Notes under the pieces: generated by a model | The model's database searches: none | What the model was told of the DNA's origin: nothing | The model's input: only the letters and a program-made list of their open reading frames with translations | Source: Amycolatopsis jejuensis | Lineage (GTDB): Bacteria; Actinomycetota; Actinomycetes; Mycobacteriales; Pseudonocardiaceae | Length of the DNA stretch: 64,000 nucleotides | Assembly: GCF_000717335.1 (NCBI RefSeq) | Contig: NZ_JNYZ01000003.1 | Span: 186,001-250,000, forward strand | Reading direction: 5' to 3' | Position numbers and translations under genes: made by a program | Part shown: positions 16,648 to 25,245 of the stretch, in pieces | Position numbering within the stretch: the stretch's first letter is position 1 | How the letters are laid out: every line of letters begins with the position of its first letter

Positions 16648-17885
16648 TGAGCAATTTCGACCACCGCCATTTCCACGGGTTCGGCCCGCGCCCGGACGGC
16701 CGTTATTCCCTGCACCACGCCCGGATGACCCCGGGCAGCCTGCCGGAAGCCATTCTCCCGCTGGTCCCGGACGTCGTCGGAAATGCCGAAGAACCGTTCC
16801 TCGGCATCACCACCGACGGCGTACCGGTTCCCGATCTCTTCGCACTGCAAGACGAAGGTTTCGACCCACGTCCAGCCGCCCGGGCAGCAGCGCAATTCCT
16901 GGCCGGGCTCAGTCCAGAACAACAATCCACCGTACAGTACGACATCGACGCCAAACACTGGCGCAGGTGGACGAACGCCTACCCGAGCTGGGAACCCCAC
17001 GGCGTCCTACTCGACGACCTCACCGCAAAACAGCGCGAAGCGATCTTCGCGGTAATGGAAACCAGCCTGTCGGCCAAGGGTTTCGCCGACGCCCGTACCG
17101 CCATGAAATTGAACGCCGCGCTGGGCGAGCTGATCCGCCAATACCCGGACACCCTCACCGAATTCGCGTATTTCTTCGCCGTTTTCGGCACTCCCTCACC
17201 GGCCACGCCGTGGGGCTGGCAGCTGTGGGGCCACCACCTCGTACTCACCTGTTTCGTACTGGGCCACCAAATCGTGCTGACCCCGGCGTTCATCGGTGCC
17301 GAACCGATCGTCGCCGAACAAGGTACCCATGAGGGTCTCCGGCTCTTCGACGCCGAACGGTCCGCCGGGCTCGCATTGCGCACCAGCTTCACCGCCAAGC
17401 AGACCGGACGCGCCGTGCTGCACCGGTCGCTGCTCTCCACGGAACTGCCCGCTGACCTGGTGAACTTCGTCGACGGGCGACACAAGGCAGGCGCCGGGCG
17501 GGACAACCGGATCCTGCCGCACGAGGGCATTTCCGCGGACCAGCTGTCCACCGGCCAGCAAGACCTGCTCCTCGACCTGGTCCGGACGTACGTCGACCGC
17601 GCTCCGGCAGGTCCGGCGGCGGCGCTGATGGCGCGCGTCCGAGCTCACCTGGACGAGACGTACGTCGCCTGGATCGGCGGCGACACCAGCTCGGAAGCCT
17701 TCTACTACAAGGTGCACAGCCCGGTCCTGCTCATCGAATACGACTGCCACCAGGGCGTCTTCCTGGACAACGACGAACCCGAGCCATTCCACGTGCACAC
17801 CATCGTCCGTACCCCGAACGGCGGTGACTACGGCCAGGACCTCCTTCGACAGCACTACGCGCGCCATCACCCAAACGTTCGTTAG
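16647..17885 (+). CDS. DUF3500 domain-containing protein
   Basis: 412-residue protein; the ATG overlaps the ribB stop (ATGA) and GGAGGAG lies just upstream. I recognise DUF3500 from EPFLGITTDGVPVPDLFAL, LSPEQQSTVQYDIDAKHWRRWTN and WQLWGHHLVLTCFVLG, then a His/Asp/Glu-rich end (YDCHQGVFLDNDEPEPFHVHTI) that could bind metal. Biochemical role unknown. Being the last gene of this catabolic operon suggests an enzymatic part. The TetR promoter site overlaps its stop codon. Confidence 0.85.
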   Translation: MSNFDHRHFHGFGPRPDGRYSLHHARMTPGSLPEAILPLVPDVVGNAEEPFLGITTDGVPVPDLFALQDEGFDPRPAARAAAQFLAGLSPEQQSTVQYDIDAKHWRRWTNAYPSWEPHGVLLDDLTAKQREAIFAVMETSLSAKGFADARTAMKLNAALGELIRQYPDTLTEFAYFFAVFGTPSPATPWGWQLWGHHLVLTCFVLGHQIVLTPAFIGAEPIVAEQGTHEGLRLFDAERSAGLALRTSFTAKQTGRAVLHRSLLSTELPADLVNFVDGRHKAGAGRDNRILPHEGISADQLSTGQQDLLLDLVRTYVDRAPAGPAAALMARVRAHLDETYVAWIGGDTSSEAFYYKVHSPVLLIEYDCHQGVFLDNDEPEPFHVHTIVRTPNGGDYGQDLLRQHYARHHPNVR

Positions 17886-17888
17886 AAT
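17871..17888. promoter_or_regulatory. TetR operator and promoter candidate, copy 1
   Basis: CCAAACGTTCGTTAGAAT overlaps the DUF3500 stop and sits 29 bp before the TetR start. AACG-TT-CGTT is a perfect inverted repeat, and TAGAAT is a good -10 box. The same 18-base sequence, 14 of 18 identical, occurs upstream of the thiolase gene at 22085-22102, which supports a shared TetR target. Confidence 0.6.
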
Positions 17889-17917
17889 GGCGGGGACCGG
17901 CAGTCCGAGGAGGGTTC

Positions 17918-18508
17918 GTGGCACGCACGCGGGGCGCATCGCGGGGACGGCGCGCGGAAGCGCTCGAAGCGGCGGCCCAGGTGTTCTACGAGAAGGGCTA
18001 CGAGGCAGCCAGCATCCAGGACATCGCCGACCGGCTCGGGCTGCTCAAGGGCAGCGTGTACTACTACATCTCGTCCAAAGAGGACGTGCTGTACGAGCTG
18101 GTCAAGAGCTACCACGACGAAACCCGGGCGTACTTCGACGACATCGCCGAGTCGGCCGGCCCGGTGGTCGAGAAGCTCCGCCGCTTCGTGGCCACCGAAA
18201 CGGCGCACACCGCGCGGCACGTGATCAAATCGAGCCTCTTCTTCAGCGAATGGCGGGCGCTCAGCGCCGAACGGCAAGCCGAGATCGTCGCGGAACGCGA
18301 CCGGCACGACACCTTCGTCCAGGACTGCATCCGCGCTGGTCAGCAGGAAGGTCTCTTCCGCAAGGAGATCGACCCGCGGCTCACGGCGTTCGGCATTCTC
18401 GGCATGATGACCTCGGTGTACCGCTGGTACCAGCCGGGCGGACCGGCGTCGGCGGACGACATCGGCCGGGAGTTCGCCGACTTCACGATCAACGGGCTGA
18501 TGGCCTGA
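17918..18508 (+). CDS. TetR family transcriptional regulator
   Basis: 196-residue TetR repressor starting at GTG with GAGGAGG upstream. The N-terminal helix-turn-helix reads ALEAAAQVFYEKGYEAASIQDIADRLGLLKGSVYYYISSKEDVLYE in pieces, resembling regulators of fatty-acid and sterol catabolism that respond to acyl-CoA esters. It lies between the monooxygenase operon and the convergent CoA gene set, and a shared putative operator links it to both itself and the thiolase promoter. Confidence 0.92.
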   Translation: MARTRGASRGRRAEALEAAAQVFYEKGYEAASIQDIADRLGLLKGSVYYYISSKEDVLYELVKSYHDETRAYFDDIAESAGPVVEKLRRFVATETAHTARHVIKSSLFFSEWRALSAERQAEIVAERDRHDTFVQDCIRAGQQEGLFRKEIDPRLTAFGILGMMTSVYRWYQPGGPASADDIGREFADFTINGLMA

Positions 18509-19295
18509 CCGCGAAGCGCGGCTTGCGTTTTTCCCGGAAGGCAGCCAATCCCTCGGCGTAGTCCGGCGAATGCGTGTGCAGTGCCGCCATCGTCTGTTCC
18601 CCGGCCAACGCCGTCGGCAGTGGCTGGTCGACGCCGTCGTCGATCAGCCGCTTCAGCCGGGTCAGCCCGTCACGGCTGCGCGAAACGAGATCGGCGACTA
18701 CTTCCTCGGCAACGACGCCAAGCTTGCCGTCCGGAGCGACGAGCGACACCAGACCCCAGCCGGCCATCGTCACCGCGTCCACGCGCCGTCCGGTCAGCAT
18801 CAGGTATTTGGCCCGGTTCACGCCGATCTTGCGCGGCAGCCGCACCGACCCGCCGCCGCCCGGAAGCAGGCCGTACCCGGCGTGCCCGTCGCCGAACGAA
18901 GCCGATTCCGCCGCGACCACGATGTCGCACGCCGCCGCGATCTCGAGCCCACCGGCGACGGCAATGCCCTGCACCACGCAGACAACCGGCACCGGCGCCA
19001 GTTCCAGCCGCCGCAGCACCGCGGAGATCGAGGCGTGGAACGCGCCGATCGCCGCCGGATCGGGCGCTCCGGCCAGCCCGGCGACCGCGTCGAGGTCGCC
19101 ACCAGCGGAGAACGCCCGCCCGCGCGCCGCGAGCACCACGCACCGGTCCGCCTGAGTCAGGCCGTCCAGCGCCCGGTCGAGCGCGTCGACGACGTCCGGG
19201 TTGATGCTGTTCAGCTTCTCCGGCCGGTTCAGCGTGAGCCACACGGCCTCGGCGCGGCGCTCGACCAGCAGGACGTCCTCAGGCTCCGGAGACAC
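18489..19295 (-). CDS. Enoyl-CoA hydratase/isomerase family protein
   Basis: 268-residue crotonase-fold protein. The oxyanion-hole segments GRAFSAGGDLD and GIAVAGGLEIAAACD are present, and the first catalytic Glu (E144 of rat crotonase) is kept in GGLEIA. The position of the second catalytic Glu (FGQPE in rat enzyme) reads FGDGH, a His instead, so a simple hydratase reaction is uncertain; isomerase, lyase or hydrolase chemistry is possible. Last gene of a three-gene CoA operon; it overlaps the acyl-CoA ligase start of translation by 17 bp and the TetR gene end by 20 bp. Confidence 0.88.
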   Translation of the reverse strand: MSPEPEDVLLVERRAEAVWLTLNRPEKLNSINPDVVDALDRALDGLTQADRCVVLAARGRAFSAGGDLDAVAGLAGAPDPAAIGAFHASISAVLRRLELAPVPVVCVVQGIAVAGGLEIAAACDIVVAAESASFGDGHAGYGLLPGGGGSVRLPRKIGVNRAKYLMLTGRRVDAVTMAGWGLVSLVAPDGKLGVVAEEVVADLVSRSRDGLTRLKRLIDDGVDQPLPTALAGEQTMAALHTHSPDYAEGLAAFREKRKPRFAVRPSAR

Positions 19296-20817
19296 GGGTA
19301 TCGCGGTCCTTCCAGTAGGGCTCCCGCAGTGCGCGCCGCAGGACCTTGCCCACGACGGATTTGGGGAGCGGATCGCTGGTGAACTCGACCCGCGACGGCT
19401 TCAGGTACGAGCCCATCCGCTCGGCCACCAGCGCGATGATGTCCTCGGGCCGGACGTCGGCCCCCTCGTCGACCCGGCACACGGCCATCGGCGTCTCGCC
19501 CCACTTCTCGTGCGGGATGCCGAACACCGCGACCTCGCGGACCTGCGGATGGTCGGCAATCACCGTCTCTAGCTCGGACGGCCAGATGTTGAGCCCGCCG
19601 GACACGATCATGTCGTCGACCCGGTCGAGGACATACAGGTAACCGTTGCGGTCCAGCCTGCCGATGTCGCCGGTGCGGACCCAGCCGTCGCTCAGCCGCG
19701 CCACGGACAGCTCCGGATTACCCCAATAGCCGGACATCTGCCCCTCGATCCGGGCGCGGATCTCGCCGGTTTCGCCCAGCGGCAGCTCGTCGCCGGCGTC
19801 GTCGAAAATCGCCAGCTGCGCGTACGGCAGCACCTTGCCCGCCGAACGCAGCGGCGTGGAACCGGGTACGTCGGCAAACCACTCCTGCGGCGTCATCATG
19901 GTGAGCGGTGTCGCCTCGGTCTGGCCGAAAACCTGGTGCAGTACGTCGCCGAAGGTCGTCCGGGACGCGGCGATGGTGGCGTCGGTGATCGGCGACCCAC
20001 CGGTGACGATGCATTCCAGCGCCGACCAATCCCGTCCGGCCGCTCCGGGCCGGGCGCAGAGCGCAGCCACCATCGACGGCGCCAGAAAAGTGTGGGTTAC
20101 CCGGTGGCGTTCGGACATCTCCAGCACCGCGTCCGGTTCGAAGGCGCCGTACAGCAAATTGGTGCCGCCTTCCAGCCACACCGGGATGAACAGGTAGCCG
20201 GAGGCGTGTGAAATCGGGGCCGCGTGGCCGAACACGCTGTCCGCGGTGAGGCGCGGCAGGCGCACGAACCAGTTGCGGCAGTTGGCAATCCAGTCGTGCT
20301 GACGGTAACCGACGCCCTTGGGATTCCCACTCGTACCGGACGAATGGCGGATGAGATACCAGTCGTCCGGGCCGACCGGGATGAGTGGATCGGTCTCCCG
20401 TTGCCCGGCGAGCCAGCTCTCGTACGTGTCGTCGCGTATGAGAACCTGTTGCAGCGAAGGAACTTCCTCGACCAGACCGTGCACGCTGCCGGCATACGCC
20501 GGATCGGCGAACAGCAGCACGGATTCCGTGGACGCGAGCATCGCGCGATGTGCGGCACGGGAATTTCGTGCGTACAGCGGTACCCGCACGGCTCCGGCGA
20601 TGGCGGCGCCGAGGAGGAGATCCACCGCGGGCAGGGAATTGTCCTCGACCATCGCGACGCGGTCGCCCGGCCGGACGCCGAGATCGATCATCGCGTTGGC
20701 CAGCCGGACGCCGCGTTGCCATGCCTCGCCGTAGGTCAGGGTCTGCCCGGGGGTGACGATCGCGGTCCGCTTCTCGTTGAACCGGGCCGCTTGCCGCAGG
20801 AGTGCGGGCACTTCCAT
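19279..20817 (-). CDS. Acyl-CoA synthetase (AMP-binding family)
   Basis: 512-residue ANL-superfamily ligase activating a carboxylic acid with ATP and CoA. Visible: phosphate-binding SSGTSGNPKGVGYR, FGQTEATPLTMM, GWVRTGDIGRLDRNGYLYVLDR and GLNIWPSELE, plus the C-terminal lysine block LPKSVVGKVLRR. Full length. The ATG at 20817 follows GAGGTGA by six bases. Acid substrate unknown; the neighbours suggest it activates a product of the oxygenase pathway for thiolytic or retro-type cleavage. Confidence 0.93.
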   Translation of the reverse strand: MEVPALLRQAARFNEKRTAIVTPGQTLTYGEAWQRGVRLANAMIDLGVRPGDRVAMVEDNSLPAVDLLLGAAIAGAVRVPLYARNSRAAHRAMLASTESVLLFADPAYAGSVHGLVEEVPSLQQVLIRDDTYESWLAGQRETDPLIPVGPDDWYLIRHSSGTSGNPKGVGYRQHDWIANCRNWFVRLPRLTADSVFGHAAPISHASGYLFIPVWLEGGTNLLYGAFEPDAVLEMSERHRVTHTFLAPSMVAALCARPGAAGRDWSALECIVTGGSPITDATIAASRTTFGDVLHQVFGQTEATPLTMMTPQEWFADVPGSTPLRSAGKVLPYAQLAIFDDAGDELPLGETGEIRARIEGQMSGYWGNPELSVARLSDGWVRTGDIGRLDRNGYLYVLDRVDDMIVSGGLNIWPSELETVIADHPQVREVAVFGIPHEKWGETPMAVCRVDEGADVRPEDIIALVAERMGSYLKPSRVEFTSDPLPKSVVGKVLRRALREPYWKDRDTRVSGA

Positions 20818-20831
20818 CGGAATCACCTCGT

Positions 20832-22067
20832 TCACTTGCCGCCGAGAATGGTCACACACGTCGATGCGTCTTCGATGCCGAGAAAACCGCCGCCGCCCTG
20901 GCTGATCCCCCAGCGAGCGCCCGGCACCTGCCGCGCACCTGCCTCGCCGCGCAGCTGGGTGACGAGTTCGAACGTCTTGGCCAGTCCGGTCGCCGCGATC
21001 GGATGCCCTTTCGACACGAGCCCGCCCGACACGTTGATCGGCATCCGGCCGCCGAGCGTGGTTTCGCCCGCCTCGGCCGCCGCCCCGCCGTCCCCGGGCG
21101 GGACCAGGCCGAGGCTTTCGGACTGCAGGATCTCACCGAAGCTCGTCGCGTCGTGGATCTCGGCGAGATCGACGTCGTCCGGGCCGATCCCGGCGCGTTC
21201 GTAGGCCCGGGCGGCGGTGCGCCGCGAAAGGTGGTTGCCGAGGTCGGCCGGAGCCCGGTCGGATCCGCTGCCGAGCTCGGCTGCCGCGATGGGTACCGCT
21301 CGCCGCCGGTCCACCCTGGACAGGAATTCGTCGCTGCACACCACGACTGCCGCGGCCCCGTCGGTGATCGGCGCGCACATGGGCAGCGTGATCGGCCACG
21401 AAATCACCGGCGCAGCCAGGATTTCCGCGGTGGTGAACGGTTTCCGGTACTGCGCCAGCGGGTTGAGCACGCTGTGCGTGTGATCCTTCGCCGCGACGCT
21501 CGCGAGCTGCCGGTCGGTGAGCCCGTACTGCTTGAAGTGGAACTTGGCCAACGCCGCGTACACGTCCATGAACAGGCTCTTGCGCTCGGCCGGTGGTTCC
21601 TCGACGCCGGGCGGAGTCTCGACGCCGTCGCCGAGCGCGAGCAGGCCCGCGACCGTCCGGTCCGCCTCGTGCACGTCCCAGGCGCCGGTGAACCACTCGA
21701 ACGCGCATGCCTTGTCGAACGTCATGCGCTCGACGCCGACCACCAGCACGACGTCGGCGAGCCCCGCGCGGACGTGCGCGTCGGCCAGGTACAACGCGGT
21801 ATCCCCACTGGCGCAAGCGTTTTCGACGTTCACCACCGGCCAGGTACCCAGTCCCATCGCCCGGAGCGCAATCTGCCCGGCGACGGCGTGCTGTCCCTCC
21901 AGCGCCCCCTGCAACGCGCACGCGAAGAACGACGCGCGAACGTCCGTGAGCGCGATCCCGGCGTCTTCGATCGCCGCCGAGACGGCTTCCGCCACCAGCT
22001 GCTTGACCGGAACCTCCGGCCGCCGCCCGAACGCGGTCATCGCCACCCCGATGACGTGGCTCGCCAT
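20832..22067 (-). CDS. Thiolase-like / lipid-transfer protein
   Basis: 411-residue thiolase-fold protein of the SCP-x/lipid-transfer type. The nucleophilic-cysteine region reads NVENACASGDTAL, and the C-terminal half has EIHDATSFGEI, GGLVSKGHPIAATGLA and GGGGFLGIEDAS. Such proteins act in side-chain thiolysis or aldol-type cleavage in sterol and related catabolism, often with acyl-CoA ligases and crotonases as here. First gene of its operon; AGGAGGCGGC precedes the ATG. Confidence 0.9.
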   Translation of the reverse strand: MASHVIGVAMTAFGRRPEVPVKQLVAEAVSAAIEDAGIALTDVRASFFACALQGALEGQHAVAGQIALRAMGLGTWPVVNVENACASGDTALYLADAHVRAGLADVVLVVGVERMTFDKACAFEWFTGAWDVHEADRTVAGLLALGDGVETPPGVEEPPAERKSLFMDVYAALAKFHFKQYGLTDRQLASVAAKDHTHSVLNPLAQYRKPFTTAEILAAPVISWPITLPMCAPITDGAAAVVVCSDEFLSRVDRRRAVPIAAAELGSGSDRAPADLGNHLSRRTAARAYERAGIGPDDVDLAEIHDATSFGEILQSESLGLVPPGDGGAAAEAGETTLGGRMPINVSGGLVSKGHPIAATGLAKTFELVTQLRGEAGARQVPGARWGISQGGGGFLGIEDASTCVTILGGK

Positions 22068-22084
22068 GCCGCCTCCTCTTTCTA

Positions 22085-22102
22085 CCAACCGGCCGTTTGA
22101 AT
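22085..22102. promoter_or_regulatory. TetR operator candidate, copy 2
   Basis: CCAACCGGCCGTTTGAAT, 18 bp upstream of the thiolase ATG, matches the TetR promoter site in 14 of 18 positions and contains an imperfect palindrome CAACCGGCCGTTTG. Its placement between a likely promoter and the AGGAGG site would allow repression of the CoA operon. Confidence 0.55.
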
Positions 22103-22170
22103 TTACTGTGACACCTCCGGCGGACCGGGTCAAGCCTTCGTCTCCAGCGCACGTGAAATCCGGACGAGAC

Positions 22171-22195
22171 GGAACCGCCCGGCGTCGGTAACGTC
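22171..22195 (+). promoter_or_regulatory. ECF-type promoter of the sigma factor gene
   Basis: GGAACC followed by 15 bases and CGTC matches the common ECF sigma promoter pattern (GGAAC, 16-17 bases, CGTC). The GTG start codon at 22202 is only seven bases downstream of the -10, and there is no Shine-Dalgarno, so the transcript would be leaderless. Suggests autoregulation by the sigma factor it drives. Confidence 0.5.
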
Positions 22196-22201
22196 GAAAC
22201 C

Positions 22202-23128
22202 GTGCTTGCCCCGCGACCGGTCACCGCGCCGTCGGACCGTGAACTGGTGCGTGCCGCGCAACGAGGAGACACCGGCAGCCTCGGCCTGGTACTGGCCCGG
22301 CACGAGGCGAGCATGCGCGCGGTCGCGCTGGCGATGCTCGGCCACCACCCGGACTCCGAGGACGTCGTGCAAGAGGCGACGCTCATCGCGTTGAGCCGGA
22401 TCGGCGACGTCCGCGATCCGGACGCCGTCGGGGCGTGGCTGCGGATGATCGTGCGCAATGCGTGCCGGGCGCAGCTGCGCCGGACGTCGCCGGTGCCGAT
22501 GGCCGAACCGCCGGACCCGCCGGGTGCCGGCCCCGATCCCGCGGACATCCTCGAACGGCACGCACTGGGGGACTGGATCTGGACCGCGCTCGACCGCCTC
22601 TCGCCCAAGCTCCGGCTGGTCACGATGCTGCGCTACTTCACCGACGTGACGTCGTACGCGGAGATCGCGGCGGTGTGCGAAGCGCCCGTCGGAACAGTGC
22701 GGAGCAGGCTCAGCGAGGCGCGGGCGAAGCTGTCGAACGCACTCCTGACCACTGCCGACACCGCGCACGACGACGCGACCGCGCGCAACGCTGTGCACCG
22801 CCGGTTCGGCGAGGAGACGTTCAAGGCTGTCGAGCGCGGCTCCGTCACGAAGGCGCTGGGCGATCGATGGTCGCCGCAGCTCACCGTGACGTGGCCCCGC
22901 GGGAGCCACACCGATCTCGACTACCTCCGTGCCGCGTGGAGCCGGGATCTGGAGGACGGCGTACGGCATCGGCTGCGCAACGTCGTGGCCGGGCGCGACG
23001 TCGTGATCTGGGAAGACGAGCTGAACAGCCCGCCGGACGACCCGTCCCACTGCCCGCCGTCGGTGGTGTGGGTACTGCAGCTCGACGGCAGCCGGATCAG
23101 CCGGATCCGGCTTTTCCACCCGAAGTGA
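22202..23128 (+). CDS. ECF-type RNA polymerase sigma factor with SnoaL-like C-terminus
   Basis: 308-residue sigma-70 family protein. Sigma region 2 (HEASMRAVALAMLGHHPDSEDVVQEATLIAL) and region 4 (LRLVTMLRYFTDVTSYAEIAAVCEAPVGTVRSRLSEAR) are followed by about 110 residues resembling a SnoaL/NTF2-like domain, as in sigma factors that carry their own regulatory tail instead of an anti-sigma gene. No anti-sigma gene is adjacent. GTG start, apparently leaderless behind an ECF-like promoter. Confidence 0.87.
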   Translation: MLAPRPVTAPSDRELVRAAQRGDTGSLGLVLARHEASMRAVALAMLGHHPDSEDVVQEATLIALSRIGDVRDPDAVGAWLRMIVRNACRAQLRRTSPVPMAEPPDPPGAGPDPADILERHALGDWIWTALDRLSPKLRLVTMLRYFTDVTSYAEIAAVCEAPVGTVRSRLSEARAKLSNALLTTADTAHDDATARNAVHRRFGEETFKAVERGSVTKALGDRWSPQLTVTWPRGSHTDLDYLRAAWSRDLEDGVRHRLRNVVAGRDVVIWEDELNSPPDDPSHCPPSVVWVLQLDGSRISRIRLFHPK

Positions 23129-23187
23129 ATCGAACTTTTCGCCCACCCGCTGCATCCAGCAGGTGATCCCGACCGATGAGGAGAACC

Positions 23188-24018
23188 ATGCTGACCCCCG
23201 GCGCCGCCGAACAGGCCGAAATCGATGCGTACCTGACCTTCGCGACCGCGGCCCCGCCCGCCGTGCGCGAGACTCTCGGCGTCGGCTCGCTGCGGTTCGG
23301 ACCGGTGCGGGCGCTGGCGATCCGCGAGGACCCGAGCGGGTTCTTCAACCGGGCCGGCGGGTTCGACGCCAGCGAGCCCATCACCGTCGACCTCGTCGGC
23401 AGGCTGTGCCGGTTCTTCGCCGAGCAGTACGTACCGGCGGGCGCGATCATGATCGCGCCCGCCCTGCTGCCGCCGGACTGGGACTCCATCGCGGCGAAGC
23501 TCGGCCTCACCACGGGCGCCAGGTACGTCAAGCTCGCCCGCGACCTCCGCGCCCCGATCGCCGACCCCGTCCTCGATTCCGGCCTGCGCGTCGGCAGGCT
23601 CGATCCGGCGGAGTCCCGCGAATGGGCGACGGTGATGATGGAAACGTTCGGCCTGGCCACCCCGCGCGAGATGATCGACCTCACCGAAGGCTTCGTCGGC
23701 GCGCCCGGCTGGCAGCAGTACGCGGTGTGGGACGGCGACCACATCGTCGCAACCGGCAGCCTCCACCTGGACGGCGAATGCGCCGACGTATTCGGCGGAG
23801 CAACCCTGCCGGAGGCGCGCGGCCGTGGCGCCCAGTCGGCGTTGCTCGCAGTCCGGCTCCAGGCGGCGCGCGACGCCGGGTGCCGCTGGGCCGTCGCCGA
23901 AACGGGCACGGAATCACCAGGTGAACGCAATCCTTCGCTGCACAATATGCTGCGCTTCGATTTCACGCGGCAATATGAGCGGACAAGCTGGGTGTGGAAT
24001 TCCTTGACCTCTAGTTAA
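23188..24018 (+). CDS. GNAT family N-acetyltransferase
   Basis: 276-residue protein with a C-terminal GNAT fold: YAVWDGDHIVATGSLHL, GATLPEARGRGAQSALL (acetyl-CoA pyrophosphate loop) and AVAETGTESPGERNPSLHNMLRFGF-like end (here LRFDF). The N-terminal half is more divergent. GAGGAGAA lies before the second Met at 23188, so that start is preferred over 23176. Acceptor unknown. Possibly cotranscribed with the sigma factor 59 bp upstream. Confidence 0.85.
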   Translation: MLTPGAAEQAEIDAYLTFATAAPPAVRETLGVGSLRFGPVRALAIREDPSGFFNRAGGFDASEPITVDLVGRLCRFFAEQYVPAGAIMIAPALLPPDWDSIAAKLGLTTGARYVKLARDLRAPIADPVLDSGLRVGRLDPAESREWATVMMETFGLATPREMIDLTEGFVGAPGWQQYAVWDGDHIVATGSLHLDGECADVFGGATLPEARGRGAQSALLAVRLQAARDAGCRWAVAETGTESPGERNPSLHNMLRFDFTRQYERTSWVWNSLTSS

Positions 24019-24041
24019 GTCGAAGTCCTACCGTCGGTGTC

Positions 24042-25223
24042 GTGACCGAAACGACCGTTGCCGCCGTACGGCCTCCTACCTCACTACTGCTCACCTTGCT
24101 CGGCGCCAGCACGATGACGATCATGGCCAGCGCCACGATCACGCCGTCCCTTCCGGGAATGGAACAGCATTTCGCCGCGGAGCCCTCCGCCCAGCTGCTG
24201 GTCCGGCTGGTCCTGACCCTGCCGGGGCTGGCGATCATGCTGGCCGCGCCGCTGCTGGCCAAGCTCAGCGGACGCACCGGCCGCGTGCCGGTGCTGGTCG
24301 GCTGCCTGGTGCTGTACGTGCTCGGCGGCGGATCCGGGCTGCTCCTGGACTCCCTCCCCGCACTGCTGGCCGGACGGGCCCTGCTGGGCGTCGGCATCGC
24401 CGGGATCATGACCACGTCGACGGCCCTGCTCGCCGACCACCACGCCCCGAGCGAGCACGGGCGGGTGCTCGGATTGCAAGGCGCCGCAATGGGTTTCGGC
24501 GGTGTCATCGCGCTTCTGCTCGGCGGATTACTGGCCGCAGTGGACTGGCGGGGCCCGTTCGCCGTGTACCTGCTGGCACTCCCGTTGGTGGTCCTGGTAC
24601 TGCGCTACGTGCCGGAAGCCCCGGTGCCACCGTCCGACGACAGTGCCCCGGTGGCCTCGTCGCCATGGCGGCCCCGGTTGCTGGGCATGTACGCACTGAT
24701 TTTCGTCGGTGTCGTCGTGTTCTACACGGTGCCGACGCAAGCCCCGTTCTGGCTGGCCGAGGTCGGCGGCGCGGGACCGGCCGTCATCGGTGTCCTGATG
24801 GCCGTCCTCAACCTGGCGACCACCTTGGTCGGCCTGGGCTTTCGCCGCCTGCGCGCCCGCTGGACCTTCCCGGCACTCGCTGCCGCGACCTTCGTGGCCT
24901 ACGCCGCCGGGCTGGTCGTACTCGGCACCGCCAGTACATTGTGGACAGCCGCGCTCGGCATGGTGGTGATCGGCATCGGAATCGGCCTGCAGAACCCGAC
25001 GATCAACGGCTGGGTGGTCGCGTCCACCGCACCGGGGACCCGCACCCGGGCACTGGGCCTGCTGACGTCGGCGCTGTTCCTCGGTCAGTTCTCGTCCCCG
25101 CTGATCGCACAGCCGGTGATCGACGGGGCGGGCATGGGTATGACGTTCATTCTCGCCGGAGCACTGGCCGTGCTGATCGCGGTGCTCGTCACGCTGCCGC
25201 GACTGGGTGGCCGACGCAGCTGA
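24042..25223 (+). CDS. MFS transporter
   Basis: 393-residue major facilitator with about 12 hydrophobic segments, length and charge pattern of drug/metabolite exporters. The loop 2-3 motif reads LAKLSGRTGRVPVLV, and GRALLGVGIAGIMTTSTALLAD is the helix 4-5 region. GTG start with no clear Shine-Dalgarno. Substrate unknown; follows the acetyltransferase by 23 bp, so an acetylate-and-export pair is conceivable. Confidence 0.9.
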   Translation: MTETTVAAVRPPTSLLLTLLGASTMTIMASATITPSLPGMEQHFAAEPSAQLLVRLVLTLPGLAIMLAAPLLAKLSGRTGRVPVLVGCLVLYVLGGGSGLLLDSLPALLAGRALLGVGIAGIMTTSTALLADHHAPSEHGRVLGLQGAAMGFGGVIALLLGGLLAAVDWRGPFAVYLLALPLVVLVLRYVPEAPVPPSDDSAPVASSPWRPRLLGMYALIFVGVVVFYTVPTQAPFWLAEVGGAGPAVIGVLMAVLNLATTLVGLGFRRLRARWTFPALAAATFVAYAAGLVVLGTASTLWTAALGMVVIGIGIGLQNPTINGWVVASTAPGTRTRALGLLTSALFLGQFSSPLIAQPVIDGAGMGMTFILAGALAVLIAVLVTLPRLGGRRS

Positions 25224-25245
25224 CAAACTTACCGGGTTTCACCCG

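Noticed and set aside
25224..25245. Terminator between MFS and darcynin genes
   Set aside because: Only a weak GGGT/ACCC pairing is visible.
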